Assembly: GCA_016280485.1 (NCBI GenBank) | Contig: JAEEGU010000092.1 | Span: 1 to 30,181 of the forward strand | Direction of reading: 5' to 3' | Length of the DNA stretch: 30,181 bases | Origin: Bacillota bacterium | Lineage (GTDB): Bacteria > Bacillota > Clostridia > Peptostreptococcales > Anaerovoracaceae | Shown: piece by piece, positions 8,401 through 15,947 of the stretch | Layout: each line of letters begins with the position of its first letter | How positions within the stretch are numbered: the first letter of the stretch is position 1 | The notes under the pieces: model-generated | What the model was told of the DNA's origin: nothing | Seen by the model: the letters and a program-made list of their open reading frames with translations, nothing else | Database searches by the model: none | Translations under genes and position numbers: made by a program

Positions 8401-9484
8401 TGCGTCCCGCAGGGCGCTCGCCCTTTTCGATCGAGTCTGCGATTACGACGATTTCACCCTTTTCGTATTTGTCCTCTTCACCCTTGCCGTGAATCTTTAC
8501 ATAATCGCCTATTTCAATATTGTTGTCTATATCCTTCCATTTTTCAGGCACGCAGAAAAGCTTTATGCCGGCACTGCTCTTTCTGTCGGTAATGCCCAGC
8601 ATTACGATGCATTTTGCACCGTCCTGGATGTCTCTTACCTTTTCCTTTTTAAAGACAATACCGCGGACGTTCACCGAATCGGAGCCTCCCTGTATTGTCC
8701 TAAGGTCCGTAAATGCCGCATCGTCGCCGACAGGCTTTCCCATGATAAGGTTGCCCTCGACCGGCTGATATTTGTCCTTCTTTTTACGCCAGCCGCCCTG
8801 CGGTCTCTCGCCAAAAGCCGCACCGGCACCTGCAGCTGCGCCGTAACCGTATTCGCCTCTGCCTCTTTTGGCTTTCGGCGCACCATAGCTGCGGTTTGGG
8901 TCGTTTTCGGCTTCCTGCACGAATTTACCCGTTTCTTCAATTATCTTTGAAAGCTCCATCTCGCTTTTTTCAGCAAGGCTTAAGGACTCCGCCTCGCTCA
9001 TTACAAACACGATATGAGCATCTATGTCATAATCGCGCCTTAGGATTTCCTCAAAGAGGCGTGCAACATTCTTGTTCAGGTACTCCGTGGCCATTGCGCC
9101 TACAGATCCTGCTATAATCAGATTTTCTTTTTCATCAAACCTGACGCTGTCACATTTTATCATGCGCGTAAATGCGGAATACTCGCCGTTTACCTCCGCA
9201 ATGGCATGCGGCAGCGCAAGGCGCACGATATCCGCCTTGCTTAATATAAGATTCTTGTAGTTATATTTAATATTTACATTTTTAAGCCCCGGAACACCGT
9301 TTATGATATGCGCCTTCAGCCTCTTTTCATCATCAATCGGGACGATCGAATTGAGCGTTAAGGACATTTCAAAGCAGCATTCCTTTTGCTTTAAGACCGC
9401 CGAATCTATCGACACGCTGAACTTTGAGCGATCGTATCCGGGCAGCTGTTCCCATGTAATTATGTCGTTTACCAGGTTGTTCAT
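5441..9484 (-). CDS. polC: PolC-type DNA polymerase III alpha subunit, apparently without exonuclease domain
   Basis: 1347-residue replicative polymerase of low-GC Gram-positives. Domains in order: PolC N-terminal region (1-195); a Gly/Ala/Arg/Lys-rich low-complexity linker (about 198-245); OB fold (about 270-355); PHP domain (about 370-620, with ELHAHTQMSAMDG and ITDHG); palm/fingers with DGYLVGSRGSVGSS; a CxxC...CxxC zinc module (769-801); and the catalytic PDIDLNF (D827, D829). The C-terminus ends in the beta-clamp-binding type motif QLSLF. In Bacillus PolC the PHP domain is interrupted after YGLEANIV by a DEDD exonuclease starting near DVETTG. Here YGMEGYLV (434-441) runs within about 20 residues into PRSYHIILIAKN, and no DxETTG motif occurs anywhere. 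An extra polar stretch lies at about 1239-1278. The ATG at 9484 overlaps the ispG stop (ATGA) and has GGAG 5 nt upstream. Confidence 0.95.
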   Translation of the reverse strand: MNNLVNDIITWEQLPGYDRSKFSVSIDSAVLKQKECCFEMSLTLNSIVPIDDEKRLKAHIINGVPGLKNVNIKYNYKNLILSKADIVRLALPHAIAEVNGEYSAFTRMIKCDSVRFDEKENLIIAGSVGAMATEYLNKNVARLFEEILRRDYDIDAHIVFVMSEAESLSLAEKSEMELSKIIEETGKFVQEAENDPNRSYGAPKAKRGRGEYGYGAAAGAGAAFGERPQGGWRKKKDKYQPVEGNLIMGKPVGDDAAFTDLRTIQGGSDSVNVRGIVFKKEKVRDIQDGAKCIVMLGITDRKSSAGIKLFCVPEKWKDIDNNIEIGDYVKIHGKGEEDKYEKGEIVVIADSIEKGERPAGRMDTCEEKRVELHAHTQMSAMDGLNSASNLVHTAAMWGQPAVAITDHGVVQSFPDAASQAGKEAKAGRPIKIIYGMEGYLVKSEECTDAEGNIDYKKPRSYHIILIAKNQTGLKNLYKLVSISHLNYFYKKPRLPRCVIEEHRKGLIIGSACSAGELYEAILEGRSEEELTRIASFYDYLEIQPLINNRFLTEDSVTSKGEPKPRRVQDTEGLRDINRRIVALADKLGKPVVATTDSHYAEPEDAIYRNILMAGMGFKDAEDGEGLFMRTTDEMLEEFAYLGEETAHRVVIDWPQEIMNMTEEILPVPKGKFPPKIEGAVETLKKSCYDRAHEIYGDPLPAYIQDRLDREVNSVCDNGYAVMYVSAQMLVKKSNDDGYLVGSRGSVGSSFAATMAGITEVNPLPVHYICPNCKKLEWGDDIYGKGEYDCGNDMPERACPDCGTMMKRDGFTIPFETFLGFEGDKEPDIDLNFAGEYQPIAHKYVGEIFGEKNVFKAGTVGTIADKTAFGYVKKYHEERGLPVNKFEAERLAMGCTGVKRTTGQHPGGMVICPDDHEIYEFCPVQHPANDVNSDIITTHFDYHKIDENLLKLDILGHDVPSQIRQLQSLTGIDPQETDLSDKDVLKIFNGIDSLGIEDPEYKFTHGSYAIPEFGTSFVRGMLDETKPDKFADLVRLSGFSHGTDVWLGNARDYIISGEANMKEVISTRDDIMNYLILKGLPNKVAFKIMENVRKGKVAAGKCDNWEEWKGMMTENDVPDWYIESCQKIKYMFPRAHAVAYVMMSFRLAWFKVHYPAAFYAVYFTTKIDDFNSEVILRGKDAVLNEMALIDEKIGAKTATAKEEDQKIVYEVAYEMFARGFSFEPVSFERSDAKKFKVYYDESDVPEEQRVSCAEGTGAYEGNAKGNAIDHGRSKESEFGRARILVPFMALTGMGETAANALVSGYKERPYETVEEVRLRGGQNKSNIEVLRNAGLLAGLPETDQLSLF

Positions 9485-10581
9485 ACTGTCTCCACTAAGC
9501 CGGCGACCATTTTGGTCAGCTCTTCTACTATTTTTTCTTCCGGAACGGATTTGACAATCTCGCCCTTTGCGAAAATGAGTCCCTTGCCATCGCCGCCCGC
9601 AACGCCAAGGTCAGCTTCCTTTGCCTCGCCCGGCCCGTTTACGGCACAGCCCATCACTGCTACCTTAAGGCTCCCCCCACGCTTTGCAAGCTTATCATCA
9701 AACGGTGCAAGCGCGCGATTTACGGCATCCGCAATGCCCACAAGGTCCACCCTCGTGCGCCCGCAGGTAGGGCAGGATACGATATTTATGCCCGCCTTGC
9801 GAAGCCCCACTGATTTTAAGATTTCCTTTGCCGCATAGATTTCCTCTATCGGATCTGCCGTAAGTGAAACACGCATGGTGTCGCCTATGCCAAGCAGAAG
9901 GAGTGCACCGATTCCGGCCGCACTCTTTATCCTGCCCGCGGCAAGTGTGCCCGCCTCGGTTACGCCTATATGAAGCGGATGGTCGGTTTCCGCAGCCACC
10001 AGGCGGCAGGCATCAAAGTTCATCTTTACATCCGAAGACTTCATGGATATGACGATATCGCCAAAATCCATGTCTTCGAGGATTTTTACGTTGCGAAGCG
10101 CGCTGTCCGCAAGTCCGCGTGCGGTGATGCCACCGTCGCGCCCTATTATATCGCGCTCGAGGGACCCGCCGTTTACGCCAACGCGGATTGGAATGCGGTG
10201 TTCCTTTGCGGAGTTTACCACCTTGCGCACCCTTTCGATATCGCCTATATTACCCGGATTTATGCGGATTTTATCCGCGCCGCTTTCAATTGCGGCAAGC
10301 GCCAGACGATAGTCAAAATGTATATCGGCGACCACCGGAATCTCTATTTTGTTTTGGCGTAAGGTTAAAATCGTGGTTTTTAGCGCGTCCGCCGCTTCCA
10401 TATCCGGCACGGCGAGTCGTATTATTTCGCAGCCCGCATCATACAGGCTTGTAATCTGCTCTACGCAAGCCTTTGAATCACGGGTATCGGTATTGCACAT
10501 GGACTGGATGGATACCGGAGCGCCGCCGCCTATTTCAAGGCCTCTTACGAGAACCTTATGTGTTTTTTTTTGTTCTGTCAT
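9481..10581 (-). CDS. ispG: 4-hydroxy-3-methylbut-2-enyl diphosphate synthase (IspG/GcpE)
   Basis: 366-residue iron-sulfur enzyme of the MEP pathway that converts methylerythritol cyclodiphosphate to HMBPP. It has the N-terminal TIM-barrel start VSIQSMCNTDTRD. The cluster ligands are visible as C270 and C273 (SCPTCGRTRVDL), C312 (MGCAVNGPGE) and E319. Its length fits the short bacterial form without the plant insertion. AAGG lies 8 nt upstream of the ATG. It follows rseP by 33 nt, and its TGA overlaps the polC ATG by 4 nt, suggesting translational coupling. Together with dxr and uppS in the same run it supplies and uses isoprenoid precursors. Confidence 0.97.
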   Translation of the reverse strand: MTEQKKTHKVLVRGLEIGGGAPVSIQSMCNTDTRDSKACVEQITSLYDAGCEIIRLAVPDMEAADALKTTILTLRQNKIEIPVVADIHFDYRLALAAIESGADKIRINPGNIGDIERVRKVVNSAKEHRIPIRVGVNGGSLERDIIGRDGGITARGLADSALRNVKILEDMDFGDIVISMKSSDVKMNFDACRLVAAETDHPLHIGVTEAGTLAAGRIKSAAGIGALLLLGIGDTMRVSLTADPIEEIYAAKEILKSVGLRKAGINIVSCPTCGRTRVDLVGIADAVNRALAPFDDKLAKRGGSLKVAVMGCAVNGPGEAKEADLGVAGGDGKGLIFAKGEIVKSVPEEKIVEELTKMVAGLVETV

Positions 10582-10614
10582 TTAATTTACCTTTGGCTCC
10601 TTATTTAATCAGAA

Positions 10615-11634
10615 TCAGCCCACTATACGGCCGACGTCGTTGAATGTTACAAATACAAGGAGTAAGAGGAGAAGCGCCATGCCCGCAAAGTGGACCTTGC
10701 TCTCCATTTCATCGGTGATTGCCTTGCCCGTGATTTTGCGAATCACGACAAATACCACTCTGCCGCCGTCAAGTGCCGGAATCGGCAGAAGGTTGATAAT
10801 TCCAAGGTTCAGGCTGATAATTGCCGCAACATATGCCACATAGACTATACCGTAGCTTACGGATTGGCTGATTACCTGAACTATGCCGACAGGACCCGAA
10901 ATCTCGTCCGCGCCGGCTTTTCCGGTGAAGAGCTGTCTTAAGGAGTCGAGCATCATTTTGGCAAGATTCCATGTCCCCCTGGCCCCGAGATATATCGAGT
11001 AGACAGGTTTATGCTCAACCTCCGGCATTATGCCTATCATGTATCTTTGGCTTTCCTCATCAAGATAAGGAACAATATTATATTCGGTAGTTTCACCACC
11101 GCGCACCGCTTTAAGGTTAATCGGTGTACCTGCTTTTGCATTTTCCGCGAGCGTGAGTGTGATGTCCGCCCAGTCGTTAGTCCTGGTGCCCTCGATTTCG
11201 ACGATGCGGTCTCCCGCGATAAGTCCTGCTTCCTGTGCAGGTGAGCCGTCCGTAATGTTCGACAGGACATTGCTCGCCGTACCGCCAATAAAAGCAATGA
11301 GCGACATCAAGAGGATTGCCAGAATGAAATTCATGAACGCTCCCGCCACGAGGATGCATATCTTTTGCCACCACGGCTTTGTCACAAAGTCACCCTCAAG
11401 GCCGGTTTCTTCATCCTCACCGCCAAGCGCGCAGTAGCCGCCTATCGGAAGCAGGCGCAGGCTGTACATGGTTTCGCCGTGCTGCCTTTGTATAAGGCAT
11501 GGCCCCATTCCGAGCGAAAACTCGTCGACGCGGGCATGGCAAGCCTTTGCCACCGCAAAATGTCCGAACTCGTGAACGAAAATGAGCAGCAAAAATATTA
11601 TTACAGTCGCTATTATTGTAAGTATTACCTGCAT
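10615..11634 (-). CDS. rseP: RIP metalloprotease RseP/RasP (site-2 protease)
   Basis: 339-residue membrane zinc protease that cleaves transmembrane segments such as anti-sigma factors and signal-peptide remnants. HEFGH at 21-25 supplies the zinc ligands H21 and H25 and the catalytic E22 in the first membrane segment. A PDZ domain follows around 120-200 (GSPAQEAGLIAGDRIVEIEG), and the second active-site motif NLLPIPALDGGR lies near residue 280. Hydrophobic segments occur near 1-25, 90-115, 260-285 and at the C-terminus. The ATG at 11634 shares one base with the dxr stop (TAATG), and GGAGAG in the dxr end serves as its ribosome binding site. The dxr-rseP-ispG order is common in Firmicutes. Confidence 0.96.
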   Translation of the reverse strand: MQVILTIIATVIIFLLLIFVHEFGHFAVAKACHARVDEFSLGMGPCLIQRQHGETMYSLRLLPIGGYCALGGEDEETGLEGDFVTKPWWQKICILVAGAFMNFILAILLMSLIAFIGGTASNVLSNITDGSPAQEAGLIAGDRIVEIEGTRTNDWADITLTLAENAKAGTPINLKAVRGGETTEYNIVPYLDEESQRYMIGIMPEVEHKPVYSIYLGARGTWNLAKMMLDSLRQLFTGKAGADEISGPVGIVQVISQSVSYGIVYVAYVAAIISLNLGIINLLPIPALDGGRVVFVVIRKITGKAITDEMESKVHFAGMALLLLLLVFVTFNDVGRIVG

Positions 11635-12848
11635 TATCTCTCTCCCTCTACCCAGCTTTTAACCTGCCTGCGCACGCGTAAATCCGTCTGGATTATCGCC
11701 TCGAGGTCCTGGTTATATAAAACATTGTGGTTTTCCATTATTCTCTCTATACCCTCTATTATGTCGGTGAACCCTATGCGGTCCTCGAGGAAGTTTTGAA
11801 CCAGTTCCTCGTTTGCGGCGTTTAAAACGACCGGTGCGCTGCCGCCCGCCTTGAGCGCCTCAAATGCGTATTTGAGCGGTTTGAATGTTTCCATATCCGG
11901 CTTTTCAAATGTCAGTCCGCCCTCGAGAGCAAAGAAATCGAGCGAGTCGAAATCGTTTGCAACTCTCTTTGGATAGCTGAGCGCATAGCTAATCGGAATC
12001 CTCATGTCCGGATTTCCCATCTGAGCAATGATGCTGTGGTCTTTAAACTCAACTGCCGAATGTATGATGCTCTGCGGATGAATCAGCACCTCAATTTTCT
12101 CTGCCGGCACATCAAAGAGCCACCTTGCTTCGATGACCTCGAGTCCCTTGTTCATAAGTGTAGCAGAGTCTATGGTTATTTTTTGTCCCATTACCCATTT
12201 CGGGTGATGCAGAGCCTGCTGCTTTGTTACCGACTTTAATTCTTCCGCCGTATAGCCGCGGAAAGGTCCTCCTGAGCCTGTGAGCAGAATCTTATTTACC
12301 GGATTACCCTCGTTACCCTGCAGGCACTGGAAAATTGCGCTGTGCTCGCTGTCAATCGGAAGGAGCGTCGCACCTTTTTTCTTTACCGTGTTCATTACAA
12401 GCTCGCCGCCCACAACCAGGGTTTCCTTGTTTGCAAAGGCTATTTCCTTGCCCGCCAGCGCAGCCCTGTATGTGGGAACCAGTCCTCTCATTCCCATCAG
12501 TGAATTGATTACGGTATCCGCGTTTTCCATGGTAGCAATCCTATTAAGCGCCTCCGGTCCGTAATCGATTTCCGTTCCGACCACGCCTCTTGCCGCCAAA
12601 ATCTTGAAAAGCGCATCCGCACCCTCAGCATCTGCGGTAACTGCAATCTCCGGATGGAACTCCTCTATCTGATCGGCAAGCTCCATTACACGCTTAGCGC
12701 ACGAAAGTGCCACCACCTTGTAGCTTTCGGGGCTGCGGCGTATTATGTCAAGGCTCTGCGTACCGATTGAACCGGTGGAGCCTAAAATTGCAATTCTCTT
12801 TCTGTATTCTTTTGTGTTTTTGTCGTGTTTGTTTCTCTTTAATAGCAT
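11634..12848 (-). CDS. dxr: 1-deoxy-D-xylulose 5-phosphate reductoisomerase
   Basis: 404-residue NADPH-dependent enzyme for the second step of the MEP pathway, forming MEP from DXP. The N-terminal Rossmann motif is ILGSTGSIGTQSLDII (21-36). Metal and substrate residues are D166, S167 and E168 (LPIDSEHSA) and E237 in DSATLMNKGLEVIEA; GSGGPFRG matches the substrate-binding segment. The first 18 residues are a basic extension; the start is supported by AGGTG 5 nt before the ATG. The gap to cdsA is 14 nt, and the stop overlaps rseP by one base. Confidence 0.97.
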   Translation of the reverse strand: MLLKRNKHDKNTKEYRKRIAILGSTGSIGTQSLDIIRRSPESYKVVALSCAKRVMELADQIEEFHPEIAVTADAEGADALFKILAARGVVGTEIDYGPEALNRIATMENADTVINSLMGMRGLVPTYRAALAGKEIAFANKETLVVGGELVMNTVKKKGATLLPIDSEHSAIFQCLQGNEGNPVNKILLTGSGGPFRGYTAEELKSVTKQQALHHPKWVMGQKITIDSATLMNKGLEVIEARWLFDVPAEKIEVLIHPQSIIHSAVEFKDHSIIAQMGNPDMRIPISYALSYPKRVANDFDSLDFFALEGGLTFEKPDMETFKPLKYAFEALKAGGSAPVVLNAANEELVQNFLEDRIGFTDIIEGIERIMENHNVLYNQDLEAIIQTDLRVRRQVKSWVEGER

Positions 12849-12862
12849 TTCATCACCTGTAT

Positions 12863-13663
12863 TTAGCGCATCATCACAAGCGTAATGTAGTAATATACCA
12901 TAGGCGCCGTAAAGAGTATGCTGTCAAAGCGGTCCATGATGCCACCGTGTCCCGGAATTAAGTTTCCGTAGTCCTTTATGCCCATCTTGCGTTTGAATAT
13001 CGAAGCCGTAAGGTCGCCGAACTGCGAAATGACTCCGCCCGCTATGCCTATTATGAGGCAGTCCTTCATAAGGTCAGGTGCCAAGGCTGCGGCAAAGGCC
13101 GCGCAAAGTCCGAGGCTCCCAAGAGCTCCGCCAATCGCACCCTCCACTGTCTTTTTAGGGCTGATGTTTGGGCAAAGCTTGTGCTTACCAATCAGGTAAC
13201 CTGTAAAGTAAGCGAAGATGTCGGTGCCGAAGGCTGTTATGAATATCAGCCAGATTAAGATTTTGTATTCCGTAAGTCCGTCCACGAGATAAACGTGATA
13301 CGAGAAAAATACGATATAAAAGAGCGAAACCATCATCACCATCGCATCCTCGAGTTTGTCATGCTTTGGACTGAAAAGGAAAAGCATCGAGACAAACGTC
13401 ACGAGGAAAAACCAAAGGACGTAGTAAGGCGACGGATCGTAGCCGCCTTGACTTGCACCTATGCCAAATGCATAAAGGAGCGCGGCTGCCCCGACAACAA
13501 AAGCGAACTCTCCGTGAATTTCGAGATTTTCAAAGCCCTTTAAGAACTCGCGTGCTCCGAATATTCCTATGAGAAAGCATGCTATTGCCAGAACGTTACC
13601 GCCAAAATATACGATTAAAAGAAGTGGCAGCATTATGCATGCGCTTAATACTCTGGTTTTCAT
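12863..13663 (-). CDS. cdsA: Phosphatidate cytidylyltransferase
   Basis: 266-residue polytopic membrane enzyme that makes CDP-diacylglycerol from phosphatidate and CTP, the entry to phosphatidylglycerol and cardiolipin. The family signature is intact near the C-terminus: SIFKRKMGIKDYGNLIPGHG followed by GIMDRFDS. There are about seven or eight hydrophobic segments. A strong GGAGG lies 8 nt upstream of the ATG. The ATG overlaps the uppS stop (ATGA, 13660-13663), so the two are translationally coupled, as in many bacteria. Confidence 0.97.
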   Translation of the reverse strand: MKTRVLSACIMLPLLLIVYFGGNVLAIACFLIGIFGAREFLKGFENLEIHGEFAFVVGAAALLYAFGIGASQGGYDPSPYYVLWFFLVTFVSMLFLFSPKHDKLEDAMVMMVSLFYIVFFSYHVYLVDGLTEYKILIWLIFITAFGTDIFAYFTGYLIGKHKLCPNISPKKTVEGAIGGALGSLGLCAAFAAALAPDLMKDCLIIGIAGGVISQFGDLTASIFKRKMGIKDYGNLIPGHGGIMDRFDSILFTAPMVYYYITLVMMR

Positions 13664-14397
13664 TTGTTTCTACCTCCGAATCTCCTGTCTCTACCCTGAT
13701 ATTCCTCTATGCAGCGCTCGTATTCCTCCGGCGTGAAATCCGGCCAGAGGACATCGGAGAACACAAACTCGCTGTATGCGGCCTGCCACAGCAGGAAGTT
13801 TGAAAGTCTCTCCTCGCCGCTTGTGCGGATAATAAGCTCGGGATCGGGCACATCCGCATGGTGTATGCCTGTCCAAAGGTAATCCGAAATCAGCTGCTCG
13901 GTGATTGCCTCAGGATCATCCGGATCAATTTTTCCATCCTTTGCAAGCTTTGCTATATCGGCGACGGCCCTTCTGATGTCATCTCGCCCACCGTAATTAA
14001 GAGCGATGTTGAATTGGAGTCCTGTGTTGCCCGCCGTAGTCTTTAATGCCTTTTCAAGGCTCTGTACAGACTTTTCAGGCAACATGCTGTAGTCGCCCAG
14101 TACCTTTACCCTTACGTTGTTTTCGTGAAGCTCCTTAAGCTCCTTTTCCACGTAAACGACAATCAGGCTGAATATGCCACTGATTTCCTCTACGCTGCGT
14201 TTCCAGTTTTCCGTCGAGAATGCGTATACGGTCAGATGCTCGATTCCGAGCGTGCTCGACCTCTTCACGATTTCCTTCATCGCCTGCATTCCCGCATTGT
14301 GTCCTGCCATCTTCGGCAGGTTCCTCTTTGTCGCCCAGCGCCCGTTACCGTCCATTACAACAGCCACATGGCGAGGTATTCTCTCCATATTAAGCAT
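13660..14397 (-). CDS. uppS: Undecaprenyl diphosphate synthase (cis-prenyltransferase)
   Basis: 245-residue soluble enzyme that adds isopentenyl units to farnesyl diphosphate to make the C55 carrier for peptidoglycan and wall polymers. Motifs in order: VVMDGNGRWA (catalytic D16), NLPKMAGHNAGM, YAFSTENWKR, ALNYGGRDDI, and LIIRTSGEERLSNFLLWQ near the C-terminus. The start is slightly uncertain: the ATG at 14397 has a GGGAG about 14 nt upstream, while a second ATG at 14388 (giving MERIPRH) is even further from it. A terminator-like hairpin separates it from frr, so it may have its own promoter; I saw no convincing one. Confidence 0.95.
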   Translation of the reverse strand: MLNMERIPRHVAVVMDGNGRWATKRNLPKMAGHNAGMQAMKEIVKRSSTLGIEHLTVYAFSTENWKRSVEEISGIFSLIVVYVEKELKELHENNVRVKVLGDYSMLPEKSVQSLEKALKTTAGNTGLQFNIALNYGGRDDIRRAVADIAKLAKDGKIDPDDPEAITEQLISDYLWTGIHHADVPDPELIIRTSGEERLSNFLLWQAAYSEFVFSDVLWPDFTPEEYERCIEEYQGRDRRFGGRNK

Positions 14398-14447
14398 AAT
14401 TTAAATTAGCTCTCCCATTTCTACATTTTTTTGGTGCTGATAGTGTT

Positions 14448-14473
14448 TTTTAGTAAGCACCCGCATACTAAAA
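14448..14473. repeat. Inverted repeat in the frr-uppS gap
   Basis: TTTTAGTA and TACTAAAA form a perfect 8+8 inverted repeat around a 10-nt GC-rich centre, directly next to the frr terminator hairpin. It lies upstream of uppS and could be an operator, a second hairpin, or part of the palindromic mosaic described in the findings. Confidence 0.5.
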
Positions 14474-14497
14474 CAAGGGTGAGTCGTGCTCACCCTT
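14470..14497 (-). terminator. Intrinsic terminator after frr
   Basis: On the minus strand, AAGGGTGAG and CTCACCCTT form a perfect 9-bp stem with a 5-nt loop (14475-14497), followed by GTTTTAG. It would end the pyrH-frr transcript, at least partly, before uppS. Confidence 0.65.
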
Positions 14498-14502
14498 AAT
14501 TA

Positions 14503-14553
14503 CACCTCATCCGTCACCTTTGGTGACACCTTCCCCTCAAGGGGAAGGCTTTT
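14503..14553. repeat. Double-hairpin palindromic repeat between frr and uppS
   Basis: Two adjacent perfect stems: GTCACC/GGTGAC (14513-14527) and CCTTCCCC/GGGGAAGG (14529-14548). They are preceded by CACCTCATCC and followed by CTTTTTGG. This arrangement resembles short palindromic intergenic repeats that I recall from many gut Clostridia genomes; that recollection is not verified here. On either strand it can also act as a weak terminator. Confidence 0.5.
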
Positions 14554-14576
14554 TGGCATTTTCAGTTTGATTTCCA

Positions 14577-15131
14577 TCAAACCTCCATAATTTCCTTTTC
14601 TTTATCTGCACAGATGCTGTCGATATCCTTTATTGCCTTGTCTGTAGCCTTCTGAACATCATCGAGTGCTTTTTTAAGGTCGTCCTCTGTCAGCTCGCCG
14701 CCCTTTTCCTGCTTTTTGAGTTCATCGTTTGCATCGCGGCGGATGTTTCTGACTGCAACCTTTGCGTCTTCACCCATCTTTTTAACTGTCTTTGTGAGTT
14801 CCTTACGGCGTTCCTCCGTAACAGGCGGAATCACGAGTCTCACGCACTTGCCGTCGTTTGTCGGATTGATACCGATATTGGCAATATTGATGGCTTTTTC
14901 GATGTCTCCGATTGACTTTGCATCAAACGGCGAAATCATCAGTGTGCGTGGATCCGGTGTGCTTACATTGGCAAGGCTCTTGAGTGGTGTCGGTGTGCCA
15001 TAGTATTCAACCATGACCTTGTCGAGAAGTGCCGGATTGGCTCTGCCGGCTCTTACCGTATTCAGTTCTTCCTTTAAGAACTGCTCTGTCTTGACGATTT
15101 TTTCTTCGATACTTTTCTTTATGTCTGCCAT
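14577..15131 (-). CDS. frr: Ribosome recycling factor
   Basis: 184-residue protein that, with EF-G, splits post-termination ribosomes. It is full length, with the typical helical start (EKIVKTEQFLKEELNTVRAGRA), the conserved VEYYGTPTPLKSLA, and the long C-terminal helix rich in Lys/Glu/Asp. AAGGAG lies 6 nt upstream of the ATG. It follows pyrH by 21 nt, the usual pyrH-frr pairing. Downstream are an intrinsic terminator and a palindromic repeat. Confidence 0.98.
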   Translation of the reverse strand: MADIKKSIEEKIVKTEQFLKEELNTVRAGRANPALLDKVMVEYYGTPTPLKSLANVSTPDPRTLMISPFDAKSIGDIEKAINIANIGINPTNDGKCVRLVIPPVTEERRKELTKTVKKMGEDAKVAVRNIRRDANDELKKQEKGGELTEDDLKKALDDVQKATDKAIKDIDSICADKEKEIMEV

Positions 15132-15152
15132 GTCTTTTCTCCTTGTCTTAAC

Positions 15153-15857
15153 TTATCTAACTATTGTGCCGATCTTTTCGCCACAAACCGCCTTCATTAA
15201 ATTGCCGTATTCCGCAAGTGCGAATACATGAACCGCTATATCATTGTCCCTGCAAAGCGAAGCTGCCGTGCCGTCCATAACCTTTAAGTCTCTTTCGAGA
15301 ACCTCGCTGTGTGTAAGCTCGTCGTATTTTACCGCGTTCGGATTCTTTTCCGGATCGTCGGAATATACAGCATCAACCTTTTTCGCAAGGAGGATAACCT
15401 CTGCATCTACTTCGGCTGCCCTCAGTGCTGCCGCCGTGTCGGTGGAGAAGAAAGGATTGCCCGTGCCTGCTCCAAAGATTACAACATTCTTTTCAGCAAG
15501 CTCTCTAACCGCTCTGCGCCTGATGTAAGGCTCCGCGATTTCCTTCATTTCGATGGCTGTCTGCACTCTTGTAGGAATGCTCATAGCCTCAAATGCCGAC
15601 TGAAGCGCGAGGGAGTTAATTACCGTCGCCAGCATCCCCATATAGTCCGCAGTCGATCGGTCCATGTCGTTACTCTGACGACCGCGCCAGAAATTGCCGC
15701 CGCCCACAACCACAGCGATTTCAACGCCGAGATCGTAGATTTCCTTTACCTGAGTGGCAACCTCCTTTAGCATTTTATCGGAAAGGCCTGTTTTGGCCTC
15801 TCCCGCCAGGGCTTCGCCGCTGATTTTTAACAATACTCTTTTATATTTTGGTTTCAT
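15153..15857 (-). CDS. pyrH: UMP kinase
   Basis: 234-residue hexameric kinase of the amino-acid-kinase fold that phosphorylates UMP to UDP. Visible motifs are LLKISGEALAGE (phosphate binding), VVGGGNFWRGR, DRSTADYMGMLATVINSLALQ (UMP site, split here by eye) and GTGNPFFSTDTAAALRA, then KVDAVYSDDPEKNPNA. GAGGTG lies 5 nt upstream of the ATG. A good SigA promoter sits immediately upstream, overlapping the stop codon of the MFS-GNAT gene, so pyrH-frr can be expressed separately from the three genes that divide it from rpsB-tsf. Confidence 0.97.
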   Translation of the reverse strand: MKPKYKRVLLKISGEALAGEAKTGLSDKMLKEVATQVKEIYDLGVEIAVVVGGGNFWRGRQSNDMDRSTADYMGMLATVINSLALQSAFEAMSIPTRVQTAIEMKEIAEPYIRRRAVRELAEKNVVIFGAGTGNPFFSTDTAAALRAAEVDAEVILLAKKVDAVYSDDPEKNPNAVKYDELTHSEVLERDLKVMDGTAASLCRDNDIAVHVFALAEYGNLMKAVCGEKIGTIVR

Positions 15858-15886
15858 TGTACACCTCTTCTTTTATCCCACTTGAG

Positions 15887-15915
15887 ATTATACCAAATTT
15901 TAAGTTCAATCTCAA
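15887..15915 (-). promoter_or_regulatory. SigA-type promoter of pyrH
   Basis: On the minus strand, TTGAGA (15910-15915), a 17-nt spacer and a perfect TATAAT (15887-15892) with an extended -10 TG (TGGTATAAT). The -35 overlaps the stop codon of the upstream gene and lies inside one copy of a tandem repeat. Confidence 0.75.
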
Positions 15916-15947
15916 TCTCTATTTCGCACAATCTCAATCTCTATTTC
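15907..15947. repeat. Tandem 19-bp direct repeat (22-bp period) at the 3' end of the MFS-GNAT gene
   Basis: CAATCTCAATCTCTATTTC occurs at 15907-15925 and again at 15929-15947, separated by 3 nt. The 22-bp period is not a multiple of three, so the second copy is entered in another frame and gives the present stop codon at 15912-15914. Confidence 0.9.
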
